From contig BSDZ01000080.1 of the NCBI GenBank assembly GCA_030268105.1, positions 5,085,501 through 5,149,500 of the forward strand: a DNA stretch of 64,000 bases, in the 5' to 3' direction. Below, in pieces: positions 11,201-21,700 of the stretch; position 1 is the stretch's first letter; each line of letters opens with the position of its first letter. The notes under the pieces were generated by a model. That model saw only the letters and a program-made list of their open reading frames with translations. It was not told where the DNA came from and ran no database searches. Source of the DNA: Volvox africanus. Taxonomy: Eukaryota; Chlorophyta; Chlorophyceae; Chlamydomonadales; Volvocaceae. The position numbers and the translations under genes are program-made.

Positions 11201-14200
11201 CGTACGCGGCAGCGTCATGTACGACTGCGATGCACCGCCCTCGCTAGCGGACCGCGGACCGCTACCAAGCATCCCAAGCCAACCCACGCGAGATTGCCTC
11301 TCCCGTTGTTGTTGCGCCGGGCGCTGCTGTGGTTGCTGTGGCTGCGGCTGTGGCTGAAGCTGCCTGGTAGCAGAAGGCGCCAGAGATGTTACGGCTCGAA
11401 AGAGATCTGAAAGCGCTCGTCCCACCCGCCCGGAAATCCCAGTTGCGCTGCCCTCCGCTGCAGCGCAGCCGTCACGTCTTAACCTCCCTGTTAGAGCGCC
11501 GAGGCTGCCAGCAGCCCAGAGTCCGGGCGGACTAGATGCTCCCGCGCAGCAAGACGCGCTCTGAGTAGAAGCTGGGGAAATGGGAGACAGAGCTGCCATC
11601 CCACGGCCGCCACCACCGGTGGCATCAACGCCGCCGAGGGGTGGCATTGACGCTCGCGACGGCTGAAACGGCCGGGGCGCTGCCGAGGGAGGCAGCGGGG
11701 AAGGGGACCCAGGGGACTGTTCTGCGGGTGCGTATGTGCCAAATCGTGAGGGGCAGGCTCCGCCGAGGGAGTTAGACCTGGCACCGGCGCGCCGCGGCAT
11801 AAACCCGAAGTCACCCGAGTACCGACCAGCGGAGGTCAGTGAAGGGTGGGTCCTGGTGGCCGGAAGCGGCGTCTCAACCGGAGAGCAGCTCATCCCGGTG
11901 AGCCCGGCGGCGAGTGAGGGCGACGAAGGCAGCAACGGTGCACGCGGGTCGTTGTCGCCATCGTCACCGTCGCCCTCGTCACTGCTTCTGCCGCTGCTTT
12001 TACCACCACCACCGCCACCGCCGCCGCCGCCAACGCGGCGGCGGCCAGCGTCTGCCGCCGCGGACTTGCCCCGGCGCAGCGGCGACGGCAGGAATTCCCG
12101 GATTGGTCCACCTGCTGTGCTGGTGGACGCCAATGACGTTGAAATTTGGCGGACGGGTGGATGGTATGACAGTACTAGCGACGGCAGGAGGGCTGCAGCT
12201 GGTGGAGGCGGAGGTGGAAGGCGTTGCTGTTTGCGCAGCAGCAATGCACCCAGTCCGCCCTCATGCGGCATCGTGGCCTGACGCTCCGCGGATATCAGTC
12301 GCGGCAAGGGTGGTGCCATGACGCCGTGCGATGATCCCGAAACGTCAAAGGACGACCATCCGTGGGTGGACCATTGGTCTGTAGCTGCGGTGGCGGCGCC
12401 GCCGCTACCTCCGTAAACCGCCGGCGGTGGTGCCGCCAGCTGTGTCGTCGAGATGCCAAGCGCAGCGGCCTGGTCCTCATCTAGCGAGGAACGTCGCCGC
12501 CGCCGCTGCTTCTGGTCCGGCGGCGCCGCCGCCACCGTCCTGCTCGTGTGCGGCGGCGAGCTTGCCTTATAACTCTGTCGCTGTGGCGGCGATTCGGTCC
12601 GCTGTGACTCCCGCTGTGAAGATGGCCGGGCTGACCACAGTCGTCCCCCGACCACCCTCTGCGGCGGCCCCTGACGGGGGTTGATTTCCGGACCGCTGGT
12701 GTGCTGTGGAGCCAAAACAGGGGGCAGGCGCGCAGTGCTGACACTGATGGTGCCGTCGCTACTGCCACGGACGACCGCATGGGTGTTTGTGATAGCTGTC
12801 CCGGAAGTGGTGGTGGAAGCGGCAGCGGTCGTGAGGGCAGCGGTGGGAGCAGACGCCGCTTCGTTAGCCGTGGATATATCTCTCCATTCGGGGATGGCGA
12901 GCTGAGGGCTGCCGCCGTTGTCCGGATGAGAGCGTGGACTGGGCGACAGGAAGATGTCCAGCAGCCGCAGCTGCCGGAGATCTTCCCAAATGACATCGGC
13001 AGCTTTGAGGACGTGGCCGAAATGCAAACAGGACACAGAAAATAAAACAGACGGATGAAAGGAGGCCAGGGAAGGGAGAAAAAAGAGGTAGCTGCACTAA
13101 GAAGTAAAAGGTATCAGAAAGGTTACGATAAAAATCACATACATGGACACACATGTATGTATATATGTGTATTATATGTATATATATAAACTCTCTATAT
13201 ATATGTGTGTGTTTATATGTCTCTCTCTCTATATATATACATGTATACGTGTTCAGGCACGACTGTTATGGCACGAACAATATGCCCCTGGAGTTCCAGG
13301 TTCTACCCCGACCGAGAGCGGGCCAAAGACCCTAATGTTAAGGGGGCAGGGTGCCCCCATGTCGATGGACGGTGATAACCCCAATTAAAGTGACCTGCGA
13401 GCTGACCAGTAGCGGAGTTGACGCCTTAGTTGATTCGGCAGATTCCGCTGGATGCTGGTGGTGGGTGCTGAACCTGGGAAAACCACTGATTTCGGAGAAG
13501 TCAGCATGGGAGACTGGATGAGGGTGCCCCGAAACACCGGGGAAGGTAGGGACTGCCAGGTTAGTGGCCACGGGTGATGTAACCCCCCTATCCTACACAC
13601 ATATATACATATACATATGTATATATACCTATAAAAACCTATAAATCTATAAACCCTCTAATATGTTTACAGGTTCATAGTGAGGGTATATATATAAAGA
13701 GAGAGACACACACACACAGACTATATTAAATAAAACAGAAATATGAAGGGTGATGACTTTGTACTCCATGGACGTTCCTTGATATGCGAACTGCACGGGG
13801 AGGTTTTGTTCAAGCCCGCCCTCAATCGCGGAAGGGGCCCCCCCCTGGGCAGGAGGTGGTGACCCTGGTCATGAAGGGGGTGTGAAGGCACACGCGGGCG
13901 ATAGGTACAAGTGCGCCATCACACGTCCGCCCTTGCAATACAAGCTATACGATCCCCAACCGCACTGGACGAAATCGTCATGGCGCACTTCTTCGCTCAC
14001 CCGCCCAAATGCCCGCATGGACTAAGACAGGGTCACGGCTGGGTAGACCACTAACGGCCGCGTTGAAAGCCTCCGCAGCTGCCGCTGCAGCGGCGGAGGC
14101 CTCGGCTTCCTCGCGTATCGCCAGGTGTTCATTCGATGACCCTGGGTACCCAACTGCCGCCGACACTGTTGGTGCCGCTGTTGTTGCTGACACTGGTGGT

Positions 14201-17200
14201 GCTGGAGGAACTGTTGGTGCCGCCGGTGCTGGGGCCGCTGCCGGGGTCACGTCCCTGGACAGCAAGTCCCTGACGTCCAGGGGCTCACAGAGGCAGTCCG
14301 TCACGATGTCCTCCGCGCTGAAGGTGCCGCGGATGGCGATCACCACTGACCTGGGGCAGACCAACAAACAAACCAACAAACAAACCAAGGGGCGACAGCT
14401 TTGGGAGTCAGCGACAAGCGCGTATTCCCCGGCCCTGGCAGCTCACCGTGTGGGTTTGTCGAGGCAGACCATGTACGGCAGGTAACCCTCCGTCGAGTTA
14501 TGCGTATTCACGTGTACGACATGCTCCGTACATTTTGAAGCACTGGAAAGGATAGATGCCAGCAGCGGGTCCGGGGCGGAGGAGCCGTGCCGTCGCCGCC
14601 AAGCTGCCACCTCATCGGCAGACGAGCCGTAGCCGTCTCCTCCCAAGTGCCAGGCGGATGATTTGCTGGGACCATCTGGCGGGCAGCTGCCGTAGATGGC
14701 GGCCGCATACCTGTACGGATGCTCGTATGGACACAAACAGGCGCGCAATCAATGGCATCGCCTGGAGGGATGTCATGACGCAGTGTTTAGGCCTCCCTCC
14801 GTACAAGACTTCACCGAGACAAAACCTACTAGGCCAGGCAAAGGAGGAACGCCACCGGCAGAAAAGGGACGACTTCATCCGTACCTGCCGTACAGCGCCG
14901 CCTCCTGCAGCGTGTCCCGGTCAACCATTTCACGTTCAGCCGCAAACGCCGCCGCCAGCGCTGCATCACCAATCCGCTTCCGCCACCATGTGTCAAGCCT
15001 GGAGATACCCGACGCCGGCGCCTCTGCTGCCGCCGATGCCGACGCCGATTCCTCTGCACTCGCCGCCGTTGCCGACGCCCCCACCGGCTCCTTCATCGCC
15101 GAGCCCACCGAACGCAGCCGCACCGCACCCGGCTCCTCAGACTCCGCCCCCTCCTCCCGTGCCAGCTGAAGATTCAGGTTTACGTCCAGATCTAAGCTGC
15201 CCTCAGCCCCGGCCAGAAGCCCTCCGCCCTCAGTCGGCGGCCCCATATCTTCCTCCGCTTCCGCCACCTCGGCCGCTAGCTCTCTCGCCAACTCCCCCAC
15301 CAGCTCGTCCAGATGCTCCTCCATGCCCGCCGGAGTAATGTGCACAATGGGGTGCAGCATCGTCAGGGCGCGGCTGGGCGACGGCGGCTGCTCCTGCTCC
15401 CTTTCTGCCGCTTGTGCGGCTGCCGCTGCAGCCGTATCCATGATTCCAGTTCCCAATAGTGACAGTTTGCTGCCGCCCCCGCTGCTGAGGCCCGGATACG
15501 TCTCTGCACTGAGAACTGGCTGTACTGAGCTGCTGGCGTTGGTGCCGATTCTATCCGCTGACGGCGTCGAATGACCTACAGCATCAGCACCACTGGTGGA
15601 GATGGCGGTGATGGCGGGGTTGAGGTGAGAGTTGCCGCCCTGGATCCAGACAGCGATGCCGGTCGGGCGGCTAGGTATTCCCCCGCCAGTCGCAGCCGGG
15701 GCAATATGCGCTCCTTCATTTCCGGCCCCGATGCCCCCAATGGCGCCGTACGGGGCCTCAGCAAGGATGTCCCTCGGAGCTGACGCCAGCGACACATTCA
15801 CCGGCGCCAGTTCAGTCCCACCTTCGGAAAGGCGCACCCGCGGCGGCTGCCGTCCACCGTGCGGCCGCAAGTGCTGCTGATGTTGAGGCGCCGGCGCCGG
15901 CGCCGGCGCCGGCGCCGGCGGCAACGGTGCTGGAGGCGACAGTGGCGGTGGCAGCTCCTGCACCACCAGGAAGGGCGAAACGTTGCCACCGCTCGGCGTG
16001 CTTTCCTGCACAGGCCCTGCCTCACCGCCGTGCAACAGCACCACCCCAGCCGCCGCCGGGGCAGGCAGTCCCTCTTTGCCCAGGCTGCACACGCTGGTGC
16101 CCCCGTCCATGGAACCCGGGCTCCCGACAACCTTGGAAGGCCTGGGAGACGCACTCACAGTGTCAACATGTGATCCATGGGCCGGCTTTAATCCTGACGT
16201 CGATCCGGACCCCTGCCAGGCCGTCACTGACCCGCTGGAGCCCAGCAGCACCGAGTGTGCCGCCGCCGCCGCCACCATCGCGTCTCGCAGCGCGCGGCGA
16301 CGGCGCTCCCGCTGCGCCGCCGCCACCAAGATCATGGCCGCCGCCACATCGGATAAAGTGAGGTCAACATGCTGCAGCAAGTGGGAAGTAAGCTGCGCGA
16401 TGCGGCGCAAGGCGGGCTCCCTGGAGCCGACAAAGAGAAATCGGAGGAGGATCTGGTCGCTCGGGACATCAGATAGACGGTTTGTTATGATGCATGCTAG
16501 CTGCGGAAAGCGTTTCAATCTTCCATCAAGACCCCGTCGGATTTCGCAAGGCACAACACATGTGAGCTTGACATCCCAATGACTTTAGTTCACTTCCCTC
16601 AAGCAATGGCGTGCTACGAACCGGCGCTGGAAGTGATAACAACATGGAAACCGTAAGGAGAGGAGGAAAGTCCAAAGCTAAGCTAAGCTAAGCTAAGCTA
16701 AGCTCTAGAACTGTATTGTACCATCCCCTTTTCGCGGAAAATCACGCCGACTCTAGTTCCATTGGGCTCTGTTACGCAGGCGGACTAAATGGGGGATGGA
16801 CGGGTTTGGGCACAGCACGCAGGCGACCGCGCGCGGCTGCCAAGGAATCCACCTGTCAGGCAGCCGCGCTTGTGTGAGCAACCTGGACCGGCAGCACAGC
16901 AGGCGGGCTAACCACAGCAGCCGTGCCTCCCAGGCTTCAACTAGGCCCAAGCCATGCCAGGGGTTCAGCGCCAGGGCAGTCAGCAGCCTGCAGCAGGCAC
17001 CACACCGGGCAGGGCAGCTGTAGGTGAAGGCTTGTGTTTAAGGAAAGCATGGAACGGAACCGGTCACATGAATCCGCACGGACGCTGAGCATGGGGTGTG
17101 CTAGCAATGTCTTTGCAACCTGGCGCTAACTAGCAAACTAGCAGGGAGGCCTCTGTGGGTCTCAGGTCATTGGAAAATGCAAGGCGCATCCGTCCACCCG

Positions 17201-18139
17201 TCCGCCCGTCCGTCCCTCCCTCCTAACCACCGGCCGCCGCCGCCAGCTGTCAAGTACCCGTCCCGGGGGCCAAAGCCCGCCTCACACGATTAGTGGAGAA
17301 CCACCCACCCGTTGAGGGCAATGACCGCCCAGGTGGTCCCCACGAGCGCTGCCGCCAGCGGCCTGGGGCTCCATGCTTTGCACAGCCTGGTGTCCACGTG
17401 CAGAAGGTGGGCGCCATACGCCGCGAAACCCAGTTCCGCAACTGAAGCGAAGGTATGCAGATAGAGCAGCAAGGGAACAGCCCGACGCGCATGGGTTTCC
17501 AATGGCGTACCTGCGTGGAGATGGAGCAATCAGTCGTGTTGGCAGGCAATAAGGGAAAAGCGGCAAGTCCAGTTTGGCCTACCAAATTCCGAGACAATAA
17601 TTGTAAATGTATGAGCATGCTGAGCTTTTGGGGAGGCACCGGAAAGGACGATGACAAAGGATTGACTGTTGGGTAAAAAAGTGACCCAAGGGTCAGGTAG
17701 TCCACAGCTAATTTGGGCGCGACAGGCGTCCCTGGGTGTGTTTGCTTACTTGTGATACATAATATAAAATTTTGAATGTAAGTTAATTTTACATGGCCAT
17801 GCAGTGTCTGAAAATCAACTTCGAGCGTTGGAATTGAAGTCCCGGCACACGCGCCAACCTAGGTGCGATCCAAACACGTCCAATTAACATACCTGTAAGT
17901 CCTACTTTAAAAAGGGACCATTCCAACGCAGAAGAAATAGTGAAGGCGCCAGTTCCTCCAGCGAGGAAAGGGAGATAGTCGCCTTCGTCACGACATAGAG
18001 GGTGCCTCTGGTAAAGTGCTAACGTAACAATCAAGACAATCGTCCATGCGCTGTGGAATAACGCGGCTGGCAACGCAAAGAGAGGCACATCGTCAGATGC
18101 AATTAGGAGCTGCCTTCCAAGAAGCACAAGAGCTGGCAT
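8293..18139 (-). CDS. sn-1-specific diacylglycerol lipase (class 3 lipase), membrane-anchored
   Basis: Hydrolyses diacylglycerol at sn-1 to a monoacylglycerol in a membrane. The family includes animal DAGL alpha/beta. Eleven exons join in phase: 18139-17893, 17510-17309, 16987-16853, 16420-14885, 14710-14447, 14350-14001, 13002-10955, 10607-10400, 9966-9822, 9478-9301 and 8556-8293, about 1858 residues. The start is typical of the family: [17 protein letters not shown], then about four membrane spans. [14 protein letters not shown] follows, then [67 protein letters not shown], the nucleophile motif [17 protein letters not shown] (Ser about 1633), [18 protein letters not shown] (Asp about 1687) and STRMLVDHS (His about 1842). 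Odd: two huge Ser/Pro/Ala/Gly-rich insertions, about 400 residues (exon 4) and 650 (exon 7), make it much longer than animal DAGLs. A shorter linker follows the RGT motif. Confidence 0.9.
10618..10705. repeat. AT-rich low-complexity stretch in lipase intron
   Basis: TTAATTA/AATTATTT-type sequence with almost no G or C, inside the intron 10608-10954 of the lipase gene. It falls just upstream (in gene direction) of the exon carrying GHSLG. Non-coding. Confidence 0.8.
13143..13247. repeat. TA/TG microsatellite, left flank of dispersed element
   Basis: ATATATGTGTAT-type repeats with a short CT run, in the lipase intron 13003-14000. It directly abuts the left edge of the dispersed element at 13248. 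Confidence 0.8.
13248..13602 (+). mobile_element. Dispersed ~350-bp element, copy 1 (SINE-like or other non-autonomous)
   Basis: The segment from GTGTTCAGGCA to GTGATGTAACCCCCCTA recurs, reverse-complemented and about 95% identical by eye, at 47527-47872. Here it lies inside lipase intron 13003-14000, so it is spliced out. Both copies sit between TA/CA microsatellites. No open frame of useful length and no terminal inverted repeats are seen. The internal TAGCGGAGTTGA is loosely like an RNA polymerase III A box (inference only). A short retroposon is my best guess. A truncated copy of a larger element is the alternative. Confidence 0.7.
13603..13715. repeat. TA-rich microsatellite, right flank of dispersed element
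   Basis: ATATATACATATACATATG-like repeats, then more AT-rich sequence and a GAGA/CACA run, directly after the dispersed element in the lipase intron. Confidence 0.75.
15889..15920. repeat. GGCGCC hexanucleotide run in lipase coding exon
   Basis: About five GGCGCC/GCCGGC units in exon 4 of the lipase, giving an Ala-Pro run in the disordered insertion. Six-base units keep the frame, so length can vary without breaking the protein. Confidence 0.8.
16674..16706. repeat. AGCTA pentanucleotide run in lipase intron
   Basis: About six AGCTA units in the intron 16421-16852 of the lipase gene. Non-coding. Confidence 0.8.
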
Positions 18140-18539
18140 CGACCTTTTCCAGGTCTTTTCCGTTAAGTTAATATTGATGCTGATTGCAAACCTATTAGGA
18201 TGTCGCGGAATCCGTCTCTAGATAGTTAGTCCCGTAACCAAGGTCGATGTGAGGATATACACAATCAATGTACTTACTATTTACGCAAGCAATCGAATTC
18301 AAGATTTGATGATTCAAGAATTTCAGGACTGACATATGGGTGCCGGAGCTGCGTTCTTACACAGTTTGTACGACCCACCGTCGCCTGGTCACAACAACAA
18401 ATGTTACGCAGCACGTATGATAATACATACCAATCTTCTCAAGTTGAAAAGATTTAAAAACTTGTAGGAGCATCGTCGCTAAGGGTTGGCGTTCGCAACC
18501 GCCTGCTCTCCAGCACCCTGATTTACCACTCTGCTTGCC

Positions 18540-18544
18540 TTACA
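18540..18544 (-). terminator. Candidate TGTAA polyadenylation signal of the SAM-domain gene
   Basis: TGTAA on the minus strand about 180 bases after the stop of the 18722-31477 gene, and about 400 bases before the lipase start codon. The spacing matches that seen for the lipase gene, which supports both calls. Confidence 0.45.
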
Positions 18545-18721
18545 TGGCGCCTTGAAAAACCCGATATGACCCAACGTTGTATATCCCGTAATTGTCATCG
18601 CAAAAAAGATTCTTGGCATCTGCAAGGCGTGCTCACGAACCCTAGCCTTGTGCGTGCCCAGCTGAGCCCAACGCGTAGATTGCAGCGAGGAGGCCCTTCC
18701 ACCACATAAATAAGCCTCCAA

Positions 18722-21700
18722 TTAGAAGTCCTCCGCGCCCGCATCACCTTCATCGCCGTAGTCAAGTTGGTCCCCTTCCCCCGCATCCACCTCATATTCA
18801 TCCAGCGAATAGTCGTCCTCCAGCGCAACGCCTGCGGAGCCCTCCGTGATCTCCGCCTCCACCGCAGCCAGCCGTGAATGTGATGGTTGCGGGGATGGTG
18901 CCACACGTGGCGAAGCCGCAGTCGGTGACTGAGACGGCGGAGAATGTGACGGGGGGGAACGTGATGGCGGCGACGCAGCTGGCGGTGAGGCCGACGGCGG
19001 TGAGGCAGCTGCTGGGGAGCGGGATTGTGGGGACTTCAGCACCGCCAAACTCTGTCCGGAGCCTGAGCCCCTGTCAACAGCGCCACCAATTCCAGTACCA
19101 GCCGCTCGGCCGCTTGTGCTAGAGGTCTTACTGGTGCTGGAAGATTCCTGCTGGATGGCTCCTTGAGGCGGAGTGGAAGGCCGCCGTGATCCAGGTGCTG
19201 AGCTCGGGGCTGCGGCTGATCCAGTAGCAGATGCGCGCGCGACGCCACCCACTGCGAAACTGGTCGCTAAAGCACGCGGACCAGCGGTATCTTTTCCCGG
19301 TACCGATGCGTGACCTGTCGGGGTCCCAGAAGCCGAGCCCGAGCTGGAAACCTGTGCTGCAACTCCCCCGCTACTTCCTCCCGCCGTTCCTCGCCCTGGG
19401 CCCATGATACTGCTGGCTGAGCTCTGCTGGGACAGTCCGTGCTGCGGGGATGTGATATTGGACGTTGCGGAGGGCTGCCTTTTTGGTGGCGTTGCGGCTG
19501 CTGCGGTTGCCGCCCCAGTGCTGCTAACCCTAGGCACGCCTTGTCCCAATCCTAGCCCCGCCGTTCCGCTGGCCCCACTGGAGCGCCGGCTCAAGGGCTG
19601 CCCGGGCCCACCAACGCCAGCTCCCGCCAATGGGATGGCGGCGCCGCTTGCATGCATCACCGTCGCTGGGGGCGGGTGGGAGACTGCTTGGGGTAGTGGC
19701 CGGAGGCGCGTCTGTGGGCTCGGGCTGCTGTCTGTGTCCGCAAGGCCACGGGGCTCTTGCGGTGGCTTCACACGTATCGCCACGCTTCCCAGCCCAGCAC
19801 CGCCTCTGGGTGCTGTCGCGATACGGCGCTCCGGTGAGGGTGAGGCACTGGCGCTGCTGGTTGTGTCCCCGTCCATGAGCCCCCGCCGGGTGGGCCCAGC
19901 GCCGGCCGCACCCCTGCCTCTGGCTGGGAGGCTTCCTCCGCCGCTTGAGCGTGTTGGCGACGGTGGTGCTGTAAATGCTACTCGGGCGGTACTGCGTCGG
20001 GGGCTGGCTGGCGGTGCCCCAGCAGCACTGCGGCCTCGGCCAGTGTTGGCAGGCTGGGTGCGGGACCGCGAAGGGTGCACGGCCGAAGCCCCAGGACGCG
20101 GACTGGGTACCGCTGAAGCACCGCCGGTGCTGGCCCCGGCCCCGCCACCGCCGCTGATACGGTTGGCTGATGGCGGCCCGGCGGAAGTAGGACGGCGAGC
20201 AGAGGCCCCGGCGCCGCCGAAGCTGAGCCGTGATGGTGACGCTGGCGGCGCCTGGCCGGAACGAGGGCGCTGCGGCGGCGCTGGTGAACGGATGGGCGTT
20301 TTCTGCGAATCCACGGCCCCGGACGAGCGCATGGGTGTAGACGGCCGTTGTCGCGTCGGTGTCGCAGCAGCGCTACGCCCGACAGACCAGGGTGCTGCCC
20401 CTGGCGTCCGATGCTGCTCCTGAGATATGGATGCTGTTGACGGGCTGCCCTGCAGGCCAGGGGAGTCTAGCAGGCTGGCGCCGATACCGCGCGCCTGCCG
20501 TCGCCACCCCACCGGGTCCCACATGGACTTGGGGGTACTGGATCCGAAGACGTACATGCTGCGGCTGCTGCCCTCCCCTTCTAGCGGTCCGCCGCCGCCA
20601 GACGTCCCGCGGGTCCGGGCGGCGCTCCCAGGCCGCCGCCGCGGGGTCGTCAAGGTGCCTTCGGCAGTGGGAGGGGAGCGGGTGCTGCGGCGACCATTCG
20701 CGGGCCCGCCGCTAGGGGACGTCGCCCGGCTACTGGGCTGGCTGGGGCCCCGGCTCACGCTCCGGGGTAGCATGTACCAGGGCGTCAGGCTGGCCTTCTC
20801 CTCAGCTCGCTTGCGCTCCTATAATTCGGAAAGCGAATGACATGCAAAGAGGTTACGTGGCTGAGTACGCGCAGGTGACGCCAAGTCCAGGCTAAGCGCT
20901 ACAAAGAGGACAATACTGAGAGCTTGCTCCCAGAACGAGCCGACAGGTCGCCCCCTATCCATAACCGTACACAGCGCGCCTCACCAGCAGCTCTTGGCGC
21001 CGTGCCGCCCGCTTCGCCTCGTCGGATTTCAGCCTTGCATATATGGCCTCTTGCTGTAGGCACGGGAAAGGCGGTGGGAGGTAATAAACCAGCGGCCAAG
21101 CTAGCCGCCGCCTTCAAAATGGCATATGCTGTTTCTGGATTTGGACGCTTTGAATTTTTCTGACCCTTCCGACATCTTCTTTTACGCACCATTCTGCTCA
21201 CCCGCGCATCCGTCAGCCCTTACTTCAGCACCTCGGTCAGATCCTTAGTACGTTGCTTACAGCAGCCGATTCGCGCGACCTTTGCTCTAGCATATCTATT
21301 GCGCGAACGATACTCATATTGCATAAAATCACGTCCCAGGCTTCCCATCATCGCGTTCGATACGTGCATAGTATATACGTGCTACGGCGTTTCCTGGCAA
21401 CACACCGCCAAGTGAAGAGGTGTTCGATTTTCTTAATCCACCATCCGTTTTCGGCATATGTTTAGCCCAATTAGTACCACTTAAGACATGTTTACCTCTT
21501 CCGGAGTGATGTGCCGCCGGTTACCGCCGGGGCGGAAGCTATCGTACATGGCTCGCAGCGCCTCCTCCTTCCGCCGCTCCCGGGCGTAGGTGTCGTCCAG
21601 GAACATCTGGCTGCGCAGGGCCCTGATGATTTTGAAGCGGAAAGATCGTCGTAAGATAAAGCCGCGGACTTAGGTAAATGGTGGGGTGCTGGCTGGGTTA

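Noticed and set aside
11736..12321. Plus-strand open frames over the lipase exon, and similar ones at 15859-16582
   Set aside because: Shadows of the minus-strand lipase exons 7 and 4; composition follows the complement and there are no splice signals.
13385..13600. Open frame shared by both copies of the dispersed element, considered as a transposon protein
   Set aside because: About 70 residues, Pro/Ser-rich, no motif, and stops just beyond the element; more likely non-coding.
19404..20423. 339-residue plus-strand open frame
   Set aside because: Antisense shadow of the Ser/Pro/Ala-rich last exon of the minus-strand SAM-domain gene; GC-rich third positions keep the opposite strand open.
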